Origin: Clostridia bacterium
Lineage (GTDB): Bacteria; Bacillota; Clostridia; UMGS1810
NCBI GenBank assembly: GCA_016293435.1
Contig: JAEDEG010000047.1
Location: 1-18,597 of the forward strand
Reading direction: 5' to 3'
Length of the DNA stretch: 18,597 nucleotides
The notes beneath the pieces are model-generated. The model ran no database searches and was not told where the DNA came from. It saw only the letters and a list, made by a program, of their open reading frames with translations. The position numbers were made by a program, and so were the translations under genes. Shown here piece after piece: positions 7,776 to 14,884 of the stretch (the first letter of the stretch is position 1; each line of letters begins with the position of its first letter).

Positions 7776-7832
7776 AAAATAGTAATAAACCGTATCGAAA
7801 TCAGGTGTTTTGATATGGTTTATTACTATTTT
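7776..7832. terminator. Bidirectional terminator of the sugar operon and the convergent AraC gene
   Basis: A 25-bp stem with two G-U pairs (7776-7800 with 7808-7832) encloses the loop TCAGGTG. It has A-runs at its left foot and T-runs at its right. It begins 12 bases after the aldolase stop. It also contains the stop codon of the minus-strand AraC gene (7826-7828), so that message must end partly within its own last codons' hairpin. Confidence 0.88.
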
Positions 7833-8701
7833 ATTTGGTGAATATACTCGGAAGGAGTGTAGGCATTATATTTTTTGAATTTTTTTATAAAATAACTGAC
7901 ATCATTATACCCCGAAGCAAAGGCGGCTTTCGAAACTGAACAACCACCCTCCAAAAGTTCCTTAGCATAATTGACGCGGTAGAAATTAAGGTATTCACTA
8001 AAGGTTCGACCGAAATTTTTACGAAAAAGGCGACAAAAATAGCTGTTGTTATAAGAAAGCGCCGCCGCTGCGTCGGCGGAGTTGATATTATCTAAAAAGT
8101 TTTCCTCTATATACTCCTGAACCTTTTTGACAAATATTTTTTCTTTTGATACATAGTCGATGCTACGCAAATATCCTGAACCGACCAAAAAACCGAAAAA
8201 TTCAAACATATGGGCATACATGTAATATTCCCATGCACTGCATTTTGTTTTAAACTTTTTTTCAAGCTCCGATATAATGCTTACAGCCTCATCGGAATCT
8301 GATATAATATTGTCAAATTTAGCAGTTCTTTCCCATAGATCGCTGCACATTTCTGCCACCGGATGAGATGCTTTAGTGCATAATATCGAAAGGTCAAAGG
8401 TAAAACAATAAAAAGAAAATGTCTCCATTGTGCAATCTGCAACTCCAAAATGGAGCTCATATGGATTGACAAGCAGCAAGTCGCCGCTATGTGCCTCAAT
8501 GGGTGTTCCATCTATCGTAAAATGAGCTATACCTGACTTGATAAATATTATTTCAAAATCTTTATGATTATGAAGGTGAGTAAAGATTATGTTGCCATCG
8601 TCGTCATGAGGACGAGATGATTGAGAATCAGGTGTTATAATGACACTTTGTGAGGCAATCGGTACATTGTTAAACAAAATGCGGTGGTTATCATCATACA
8701 T
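7826..8701 (-). CDS. AraC-family transcriptional regulator (cupin sensor)
   Basis: A 291-residue regulator. The N-terminal cupin begins with 'HLHNHKDFEI' (about 42-51), the AraC ligand-binding entry motif, and continues through 'AHSGDLLLVNPYELH'. A helical linker (about 110-185) precedes the double helix-turn-helix (about 190-291), which has 'DVSYFIKKFKK' and 'TPSEY' in the second half. AGGATGTGA (8708-8716) is the ribosome binding site. Its own strong promoter lies at 8726-8754. It is divergent from the second glycosidase-like gene at 8850, its most likely target. It is not closely similar to the other two AraC genes in the window, so the three probably respond to different ligands. Confidence 0.93.
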   Translation of the reverse strand: MYDDNHRILFNNVPIASQSVIITPDSQSSRPHDDDGNIIFTHLHNHKDFEIIFIKSGIAHFTIDGTPIEAHSGDLLLVNPYELHFGVADCTMETFSFYCFTFDLSILCTKASHPVAEMCSDLWERTAKFDNIISDSDEAVSIISELEKKFKTKCSAWEYYMYAHMFEFFGFLVGSGYLRSIDYVSKEKIFVKKVQEYIEENFLDNINSADAAAALSYNNSYFCRLFRKNFGRTFSEYLNFYRVNYAKELLEGGCSVSKAAFASGYNDVSYFIKKFKKYNAYTPSEYIHQIK

Positions 8702-8725
8702 AAAATATCACATCCTATGTCAAAC

Positions 8726-8754
8726 ATTATAGCAAGCCATGAGCAAAAAGTCAA
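8726..8754 (-). promoter_or_regulatory. Strong sigma-A promoter of the AraC gene at 7826-8701
   Basis: On the minus strand TTGACT (8749-8754), 17 bases, then TATAAT (8726-8731): five of six and six of six matches to consensus. It is the best promoter in the window. The motif GTCAA recurs at 8719, 8750 and 8772 in the same orientation. The last two are 22 bp apart, close to two helical turns, a spacing AraC proteins use, although the middle copy is part of the -35 box. Confidence 0.7.
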
Positions 8755-8784
8755 TATAGTTTTATTAATTTGTCAACTGAAACC

Positions 8785-8813
8785 TTGAATAATCATGAAA
8801 AAAAGAAGATAAT
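8785..8813 (+). promoter_or_regulatory. Predicted promoter of the second glycosidase-like gene
   Basis: A -35 box TTGAAT (8785-8790), a 17-base spacer and a -10 box GATAAT (8808-8813) fit a sigma-A promoter of moderate strength, with a start near 8820 and a leader of about 30 bases. The GTCAA copy at 8772 lies just upstream of the -35, where an activator would contact polymerase. Confidence 0.45.
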
Positions 8814-8849
8814 TGAAGTAAATAAATGCAGAAAGGAACTTAGTTAAAA

Positions 8850-10307
8850 ATGGATATGAAAAAATACGGCGAACATCGAATTATGATTGTTTGCGGCAAA
8901 TATGAAGGACGTATGAAAAGATGTGTTGATTACCTATATGGAGAGATTGCTCCAAAGGTACCATATGTGCTGACTGTGACAGAGGCAAATAAACTTACTG
9001 AGGTGGACGAAAAATCTCATAGTATTATTGCAGTAGGATGTCCGCAGAACAACCGGTACATAGAGAAGTTATGCAGCCAAGGCTTGTTGAGTGTTCCCGA
9101 TGACGAAGAGGGCTATAGAATAAAAATATTTGACAATCCCAAAAATTCTGAGAACCAGATTTTTGCCCTTGCGGGTGGCGGAGAAAACGGTGCACTTTAT
9201 GCAGTGAGTGAATTTTGTATGAGATATTTGCAATATGCCGAACAAAATCATGAGCATCTCCAAAAATATTTCACACCGGCTTTTAGCAAGAAAATGAAAG
9301 AGGTCGATTTTGAGGACTGCCCCAAAATCAGGGAAAGAGGAATTTGGACTTGGGGACATGTTATTTTTGACTATAAGAGATTTATAGATAACATGGTGCG
9401 TCTTAAAATGAATACTATCATAATTTGGAATGATCATGCACCGATTAATGCAAAGGAAATGATAGAATATGCGCATCTTTCGGGAATTAAGCTCATATGG
9501 GGATTTTCGTTTGGATGGGGATATGACTATGATATTTCAAATACAGACGCTCTTAGAAAAATAATTACCGATTCGCTGGATAATTATGAAAAGAATTATG
9601 CACATTTAGGCGGCGACGGAATATATTTTCAGACATTCACCGAAAGAGATGAAAGCAGCAAAGACGGCGTAAGCATAGCTGCTCAGGCAGCAAACTTTGT
9701 AAATCTTGCAAGGGAACTCACTACGCAGCGTTTTGGTGATATAAGGCTGCAATTTGGTCTGCATGCGACAAGCGTATGCCACAATCTTGACGAACTCAGA
9801 TGCATTGACAACGGTGTTGAAATTGTATGGGAAGACTGCGGCTCATTCCCCTTTGCATATGTAGCTCAAAATGCAGACAAATTTGAAGAGTCATGTGAGC
9901 TTGTAAGAAAAGCCGCAAATTTAAGAGGAAAAGATGATAATTTCTCGGTTGTGCTAAAAGGTTTATGTTGTCTTGATTGGACTGTATTTGAACATCAAAA
10001 AGGAAGCTTTGTTCTCGGAGAGTACAACGCACGAGATATATCGCCAAGATATGAGAAAAGAAAAAAACTGTGGAGATATCAGAATGCTTACTGGTTGAAA
10101 AATGCAGACAAAGCAAACATCATGATGAAAACAATCAAGGATGGGACAGACGGCAAGACTATGGTCACGGCTCTGATAGAGGAAGGTATGTTTGAAGAAA
10201 AAATCAATTTTGGTGCGGCGGTCATGGGGCTTTGTATGTGGGACTGCGACAAAGATATAAAAGAAATCATGTGTGATGCGGCGCTTATGCCGAATGTAGA
10301 TTTCTAA
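8850..10307 (+). CDS. Glycoside hydrolase-like TIM-barrel protein, cytoplasmic, unassigned family
   Basis: A 485-residue protein without signal peptide. The first 150 residues form an alpha/beta domain. Its 'LAGGGENGALYAVSEFCMRYL' region (about 107-127) is like the N-terminal domain that precedes the barrel in GH20, GH67, GH84 and related enzymes. A barrel follows: the 'RERGIWTWGH' strand, then NMVRLKMNTIIIW (181-193), 'SGIKLIWGFSFGWGY', GGDGIYFQTFTER (254-266) and EIVWEDCG (324-331). E265 and E328/D329 sit at strand ends and are the candidate catalytic acids. The overall look is of an exo-acting hexosaminidase or glucuronidase-like enzyme, but I cannot assign a family. AAAGGAA lies rather far (12 bases) from the first ATG; the ATG two codons on is farther still. 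It is divergent from the AraC gene and 76 bases before the surface-protein run. Confidence 0.7.
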   Translation: MDMKKYGEHRIMIVCGKYEGRMKRCVDYLYGEIAPKVPYVLTVTEANKLTEVDEKSHSIIAVGCPQNNRYIEKLCSQGLLSVPDDEEGYRIKIFDNPKNSENQIFALAGGGENGALYAVSEFCMRYLQYAEQNHEHLQKYFTPAFSKKMKEVDFEDCPKIRERGIWTWGHVIFDYKRFIDNMVRLKMNTIIIWNDHAPINAKEMIEYAHLSGIKLIWGFSFGWGYDYDISNTDALRKIITDSLDNYEKNYAHLGGDGIYFQTFTERDESSKDGVSIAAQAANFVNLARELTTQRFGDIRLQFGLHATSVCHNLDELRCIDNGVEIVWEDCGSFPFAYVAQNADKFEESCELVRKAANLRGKDDNFSVVLKGLCCLDWTVFEHQKGSFVLGEYNARDISPRYEKRKKLWRYQNAYWLKNADKANIMMKTIKDGTDGKTMVTALIEEGMFEEKINFGAAVMGLCMWDCDKDIKEIMCDAALMPNVDF

Positions 10308-10337
10308 AATTAAATATGGTTTAAGGCATATTTAATT
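10308..10337 (+). other. AU-rich hairpin between the glycosidase-like gene and the surface-protein run
   Basis: An 11-bp perfect inverted repeat (10308-10318 with 10327-10337) encloses an 8-base loop directly after the stop codon. The stem is almost wholly A-T and no T-run follows, so it would be a weak terminator at best. It may instead shape RNA processing or reduce read-through into the surface genes. The stretch to 10383 has no convincing promoter. Confidence 0.45.
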
Positions 10338-10383
10338 GATATGCTTTATTCATAAAAATTTTATAAAAGAGAGGATGTTATTT

Positions 10384-12273
10384 ATGAAAAAAACAATCGC
10401 ACGACTGCTATCTTTTGTGATAGTAATGTCAACACTCGTATGTGGAGGTACAGCTAATGCTGCCGATGAGTCAGTGTCAACTGTAAACAAGTCTTCTGTA
10501 TTCTTTGTGTTGGATGACGGCCGCACCTTTGATGACTCCGCACAGGTAAGCGGCGGCAGAAAAACCTTTATGACTTTTGATTTTACAGGCTATGAAGCAC
10601 AACTTTATGCAGCCTCCGGAGTGACTATAAAGGCACAGGCACAATGGAGCACCGACTTAATTCAAGATATTGCATTTTATGCGATTGATGATGCTTTGGA
10701 AAGTAATGTTAAATATGGTTTAACATATAATGACGCTGTGTCCAATTCGGTTTGGACGGGCGGAACTGTAGTTGCCCAAAGAACCGAGCAAGAAGATATT
10801 AGAGATTTGTCTCTCTCTATGGATGCAGAAGCATTAAAGAGAGTGCTTAGCGGCGGAAATAACAGCATTTTAGCGCTCAGAGCGGAATTAATTAGCGGAT
10901 GGAGCCACAATGCACAAATTAATCCTAACACCATAAGTATTGCATTTACATATCCCACAGATTATGTTACAGCATTGGCAGATAATATGCAGTGGTCCGA
11001 TATTTCCGAACAGGATATTGACTGTATAACACAGAATATTTCTTTGCCTTCAAAATATAATGGCTGTGATGTAACCTGGAGTTCCGACAATACCGGCGCT
11101 ATAGAAGCTGACGGAACCATTCATTATTCAAACGCTCCGCAGGCAGTCACCTTGACAGCTACTCTTAATGCCAATGGTATTTCTGCAGTTAAAAGCTTTA
11201 ATGTCACAGTTTCTACAAGACCTCTTTCTACATCTAATGTTAACATGAGCAACGGAGGCTTTATTTGCTTTAATTACGGAGATACTTCATTTCCAGATCA
11301 AATGCAAGTCGACAGAGACCGCAGGAGCTTTGCTTTGTTTGATTTGACCGGACATGAAGCCGAGCTCTACGGTGCAACAGGCATAAAAATCACAGGCAGC
11401 AGAATAACCAACGACTCGTGGGTTCACTTATATAGCTTTAGCATATATGTTCTTGATGAAAGCAAAGAGCAGTATATAACAGATACACTAACCTATAATA
11501 ACGGCCATAAGTACCTTTGGGGAGGCGGCGATTTGCTGGCTCAGAGAACAGATGATACCGATACCGCAAATTTTGAAATCGATGTAGATAAGGAAGCGCT
11601 CATAAAAGCCTTTGAAAGCGGTACAGACGGAATTGTTGCAATAAGAATACAGCCCATTGGAGATACAACGCTCGGCAATACATGGCTTAAAACAGATTTG
11701 AAGCTCACATTCACTTATGATGACGAGAGCGAAGCCTATAAAAACTATCTGCAAACACGCGTAAGCAATTTGTTGTGGTCAAGTATTTCAGAGCAGGCTC
11801 AGAACCGCGTATATAAAGATATTGTTCTTCCTCAGACTTTGGACGGAAATAGTATACAGTGGACTTCAAGCAATGAGGATATTATCAAATCGACCGGTGA
11901 AGTTGTAAACGGCAAAACACTTCAGCCGGTGACTCTAAGCGCAACTGTCAAAGAATATTCCAAAGCTTTTGATTTGATGGTAACACCTGAGTTTTATGTT
12001 GACACTCCTGTTGTGGAGGTTACCGAAGAAGCAGCCGATGTTGTGTTTGCTTCATACAATGCTGCCGACACGGCAAAAAATTATTTTGCTATAATTGCAG
12101 TGTATGAGGGTGATAAGCTCAAAGCCGTTCAGGTGAAAGATGTTGAAAGTGCTGCCGGCGAGGCTGCGGTTATTCCCCTTACTATGACAGGTGTTAGCAG
12201 CGGATGCAGTGTTAAAGCTTTTGCATGGAATAATTTGGGACAGGCAGTGCCGCTTTGCGTTAATGCAAAATAA
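10384..12273 (+). CDS. Exported multi-module protein: two (DNRLRE/CBM96-like + atrophied Ig) pairs
   Basis: A 629-residue secreted protein. The start at 10384 is preferred over 10336 because GAGAGG lies nine bases before it and because it yields a clean signal peptide (charged MKKTIAR, hydrophobic core, TANA|AD at about 26). Domains: a beta-rich module at 37-190, an atrophied bacterial Ig domain at 195-277 (QWSDIS... 'CDVTWSSDN... TLTATL'), a second module at 292-441, a second Ig at 463-531, and a C-terminal beta domain at 539-629 ending in 'VKAFAWNNLGQAVPL', a type seen at the ends of clostridial surface proteins. The modules carry 'RRSFALFDLTGHEAEL' and 'ALR' strands like DNRLRE/CBM96 carbohydrate-binding folds. 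There is no catalytic domain and no wall anchor. It is first of a four-gene same-strand run. Function is probably glycan binding or surface scaffolding (inference). Confidence 0.8.
   Translation: MKKTIARLLSFVIVMSTLVCGGTANAADESVSTVNKSSVFFVLDDGRTFDDSAQVSGGRKTFMTFDFTGYEAQLYAASGVTIKAQAQWSTDLIQDIAFYAIDDALESNVKYGLTYNDAVSNSVWTGGTVVAQRTEQEDIRDLSLSMDAEALKRVLSGGNNSILALRAELISGWSHNAQINPNTISIAFTYPTDYVTALADNMQWSDISEQDIDCITQNISLPSKYNGCDVTWSSDNTGAIEADGTIHYSNAPQAVTLTATLNANGISAVKSFNVTVSTRPLSTSNVNMSNGGFICFNYGDTSFPDQMQVDRDRRSFALFDLTGHEAELYGATGIKITGSRITNDSWVHLYSFSIYVLDESKEQYITDTLTYNNGHKYLWGGGDLLAQRTDDTDTANFEIDVDKEALIKAFESGTDGIVAIRIQPIGDTTLGNTWLKTDLKLTFTYDDESEAYKNYLQTRVSNLLWSSISEQAQNRVYKDIVLPQTLDGNSIQWTSSNEDIIKSTGEVVNGKTLQPVTLSATVKEYSKAFDLMVTPEFYVDTPVVEVTEEAADVVFASYNAADTAKNYFAIIAVYEGDKLKAVQVKDVESAAGEAAVIPLTMTGVSSGCSVKAFAWNNLGQAVPLCVNAK
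10492..11977 (+). repeat. Two diverged copies of a (carbohydrate-binding-like + Ig) unit in the first surface gene
   Basis: Copy A spans about 10492-11212 and copy B about 11256-11977. Shared landmarks are RR/RK-x-F followed by FDxTGxEAxLY, a W-x-GG then AQRT about 100 residues on, the 'ALR/AIR' strand, and the Ig start 'WSDIS/WSSIS-EQ'. They also match the two units in the next gene. Identity between A and B is clearly lower than between the units of the next gene, so this is the older duplication. Boundaries are approximate. Confidence 0.65.
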
Positions 12274-12294
12274 ATCAAAAGGAGCAGTGGGAAG

Positions 12295-14862
12295 ATGAAA
12301 ACAAGGATAATGGCGTGTGTAATTGCGATTACAATTGTCGCATCATCGTTTTTTGTATATGCTTCAGAGTTGCCTGCTTACGCGTCCGACAAATTTGAAA
12401 TTACTTCTTCGCAACTTGAGTCTTCCTCTGAAGAGGAAATATATACTTGTGATATTATTTGCTCTTCAGCGTATTTACTTAACGATGATGGCAGAAATCT
12501 GAACGGATTACAGCACGGATTACAGGCAAGCAATGACCGTAGGAGCTTTGCATTATTTGATTTTACAGGCTATGAAGCCCAGCTTGGAGCTGCAGAGCAA
12601 ATAACCTTATCTGTACAGGCGGCTTATTCCGCAGAAAATTTGATTAGTGATATTAGATTTTCTTTAATTGATGACAGTAAGGAAGATAAAATCAATTCAT
12701 CACTGACATATACGCAGGCTGTAAGCGACGGTATATGGAGCGGGGGAGTTACGGTTGGCGAAAGAACAGATACAACTGCCGTAAAAAATATTACTCTTGA
12801 TATGGACAAAGAAAAAATAACAAACGCACTTGGCAGTGAAGACAATAAGTTGATTGCGCTCAGAATTGAACGTCCTTCGGAATCGGGTGACAACATAATT
12901 TTAAATCCGGCATCCCTAAAGCTCACGTTATCATATTCGTCGAATTGTGTTAATGAGTTGGCAGAGGGTATGCAGTGGTCTGATGTTTGCGAACAGAATA
13001 TAGATTCTGTTACAAACGATATTGCTCTGCCGACACAGTACAAAAATTGTGAGATAAGCTGGCATTCAAGCAATGAACTTGTTGTCAGCTTAGACGGCAC
13101 CGTCATACGTCAGCCTGAGGATACGACGGTAATCCTTACTGCAACGCTCAAGCTTGGCACAAAGACCGCATCACACGAATTTGAAATCATTGTTCCAAAG
13201 CTTGATTCTTCCTCCGAAGATGAGATATATAACAGCGATATTATCGCTTCCTCGGTTTATCTGCTTATTAATGATGGCAGAAATTTGAACGGATTGCAGG
13301 CAAGCAATGACCGCAAGAGCTTTGCATTATTTGATTTTACGGGATATGAAACTCCGCTGAGTGTTGCAAAAAAAATAACTATATCTGCAAAGGCGGCTTA
13401 CACCTCAGAAAATTTGATTAGTGATATCAGATTTTCTGTACTTGAAGACAGTATGGAAGATAAAATCAATTCATCGCTTACATATACGCAGGCTGTAAGT
13501 GACGGTATGTGGGAAGGTGGAGTTACGGTTGGTGAAAGGACTAATAAAACAGCCTTAAACAGCCTTACCTTGGATATTGATAAAGAAAAATTGATAAATG
13601 CCCTCGGCAGCGGAGACAATAATTTGATAGCTCTCAGAATAGATCGCCCCTCGGATGCAGGTGACAATTCGGTAATGGAATCGACAGCTTTTAAGATGAC
13701 GATTACATATTCATCGGGTTGTGTTGACGAATTGGCGCAAGGGATGCATTGGTCCGATATTTTTGAACAGAGTATTGATAACGTCACATCCAAACTTACA
13801 TTGCCATCACAATATAAAATTTGTGGCGTAACCTGGAAATCGAGCGATGATAGCGTCATTTCCGCAGACGGCTCGGTCAATCGAAAAGCAAAGGATAAGA
13901 CAGTAACTCTCACTGCAACCCTGAGTCTTGGAAAAAACAGTGCAGAACGCACATTTGTGGTTACAGTGCCAAAGCTTGAACCCTCGTTTGTTTTGAATGA
14001 AATCAATTCAACCGAGAGCTGGCTTAGGGTAAAAGAGATAATAACAGTGGATTATTACGACTTTTTTGAATCAACGCTTATCGGATCCGATTACAGCAAA
14101 ATCAAGAATACAGACTCGGTATTTAAAGGTGTGGTATCAAATCTTCCTTACACAAATTTCAATGAGCTTACTGCGGCTCTTGCCGACAGTGTGTCACGTA
14201 CCTACAACGCTGAAAATAAACAGTCCGGCAGTTCACGCCCTTCCGGCGGTTCAAAGGGGACATCCGGCGGTTCTTCTGTTATAACAACCCCCATTGAGAT
14301 TGATAAAACATCAAACGATGCTGCGACAATCAGTTTTACTGATGTTACTGCCGAGCACTGGGCATATGATGCTGTGAGCGAATTATCTTCTATAGGAACA
14401 ATAAACGGATATGAGGATAATTCTTTTCGACCTCAGGCAAATATTACAAGGGCAGAGTTTATCAAAATGGTATCATCGCTTTCCGATGATGTTGAAAAAA
14501 CAAATCTTGATACACAATTTACAGATGTTATGCCGACAGACTGGTATTTTACAGCGGTTGCAGATGCTGCTGCAAAAAAGCTTATAAACGGAGCTGACGG
14601 GTATTTTATGCCTTATGAAAATATCAGCCGCGAAGATTCTGTACTTATTATATATAGGCTTTTGTCGGCAAAAGGAACAGCTCCCAGAGGAAACAGAATC
14701 TTTGCTGACAGAAAAGACATTTCGGAATATGCAAAGCAGGCTGTGGGTGCAATGGGTGCCGCAGGCATTGTTGATGGAAACGGTGACAATATGTTTTTGC
14801 CAAAAAATAAAATTACAAGAGCAGAAGCTGCTCAGCTTTTGTACAACGCTTTGGTAAAGTAG
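12295..14862 (+). CDS. SLH-anchored surface protein with duplicated carbohydrate-binding-like/Ig units
   Basis: An 855-residue exported protein, 21 bases after the preceding stop, with AAAGGAG upstream. The signal peptide covers about 1-23 (VYA|SE; a cut near 31 is possible). Residues 41-302 and 303-560 are two repeat units, each a DNRLRE/CBM96-like module plus an atrophied Ig domain ('QWSDVCEQ', 'HWSDIFEQ'). A helical segment (about 561-642) leads to a Ser/Gly-rich linker (643-662) and three SLH repeats (about 680-855) with TRAEF, SREDS and TRAEA motifs. SLH triplets bind pyruvylated secondary wall polymer, so this protein should display its two units on the cell surface. No catalytic residues are apparent. 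It is the likely anchor of the run; its neighbour at 10384 carries the same modules without an anchor. Confidence 0.85.
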   Translation: MKTRIMACVIAITIVASSFFVYASELPAYASDKFEITSSQLESSSEEEIYTCDIICSSAYLLNDDGRNLNGLQHGLQASNDRRSFALFDFTGYEAQLGAAEQITLSVQAAYSAENLISDIRFSLIDDSKEDKINSSLTYTQAVSDGIWSGGVTVGERTDTTAVKNITLDMDKEKITNALGSEDNKLIALRIERPSESGDNIILNPASLKLTLSYSSNCVNELAEGMQWSDVCEQNIDSVTNDIALPTQYKNCEISWHSSNELVVSLDGTVIRQPEDTTVILTATLKLGTKTASHEFEIIVPKLDSSSEDEIYNSDIIASSVYLLINDGRNLNGLQASNDRKSFALFDFTGYETPLSVAKKITISAKAAYTSENLISDIRFSVLEDSMEDKINSSLTYTQAVSDGMWEGGVTVGERTNKTALNSLTLDIDKEKLINALGSGDNNLIALRIDRPSDAGDNSVMESTAFKMTITYSSGCVDELAQGMHWSDIFEQSIDNVTSKLTLPSQYKICGVTWKSSDDSVISADGSVNRKAKDKTVTLTATLSLGKNSAERTFVVTVPKLEPSFVLNEINSTESWLRVKEIITVDYYDFFESTLIGSDYSKIKNTDSVFKGVVSNLPYTNFNELTAALADSVSRTYNAENKQSGSSRPSGGSKGTSGGSSVITTPIEIDKTSNDAATISFTDVTAEHWAYDAVSELSSIGTINGYEDNSFRPQANITRAEFIKMVSSLSDDVEKTNLDTQFTDVMPTDWYFTAVADAAAKKLINGADGYFMPYENISREDSVLIIYRLLSAKGTAPRGNRIFADRKDISEYAKQAVGAMGAAGIVDGNGDNMFLPKNKITRAEAAQLLYNALVK
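12415..13200 (+). repeat. Tandem repeat unit 1 (262 codons)
   Basis: Unit 1 runs from the Leu-Glu-Ser-Ser-Ser stretch to 'IVPK' and aligns without other gaps to unit 2 (13201-13974). The nucleotide match is strongest around GGCAGAAAT...GACCG...TTTGCATTATTTGATTTTAC. The only length difference is four codons, explained by the 12-bp microduplication at 12505-12525. By eye, the carbohydrate-binding-like half is more conserved than the Ig half. Confidence 0.88.
12505..12525 (+). repeat. Microduplication GGATTACAG-CAC-GGATTACAG
   Basis: GGATTACAG occurs at 12505-12513 and again at 12517-12525, giving protein LQHGLQ where unit 2 has only LQ at the same place. The 12-bp period keeps frame and equals the length difference between units 1 and 2 (786 against 774 bp), so it most likely arose after the unit duplication, by slippage. 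Confidence 0.85.
13201..13974 (+). repeat. Tandem repeat unit 2 (258 codons)
   Basis: The second copy, directly abutting unit 1, running from Leu-Asp-Ser-Ser-Ser to 'TVPK'. Its protein shares long identical blocks with unit 1, such as 'SFALFDFTGYE' and 'SSLTYTQAVSDG'. It lacks the inserted HGLQ. Confidence 0.88.
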
Positions 14863-14884
14863 ATTTCATGAGGAGAATGATTTA

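Noticed and set aside
10336..10375. Separate promoter for the surface-protein run (TTGATA at 10336)
   Set aside because: No acceptable -10 box occurs 16-18 bases downstream; TATAAA is present only at 20 bases. Read-through from the 8850 gene remains possible.
10336..10383. Upstream extension of the first surface protein by 16 codons
   Set aside because: The extended N-terminus would put an untypical segment before a clean signal peptide, and the good ribosome binding site serves the ATG at 10384.
10384..10470. Lipoprotein signal in the 629-residue protein (Cys at residue 20, in TLVCGG)
   Set aside because: The residue before Cys is Val rather than Gly, Ala or Ser, and a normal signal-peptidase I site (TANA|AD) follows.
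12624..14006. Long minus-strand open frames of 160 and 202 codons opposite the SLH repeat gene
   Set aside because: They lie wholly inside a well-supported plus-strand gene, lack ribosome binding sites and domain features, and resemble each other only because the coding strand is duplicated.
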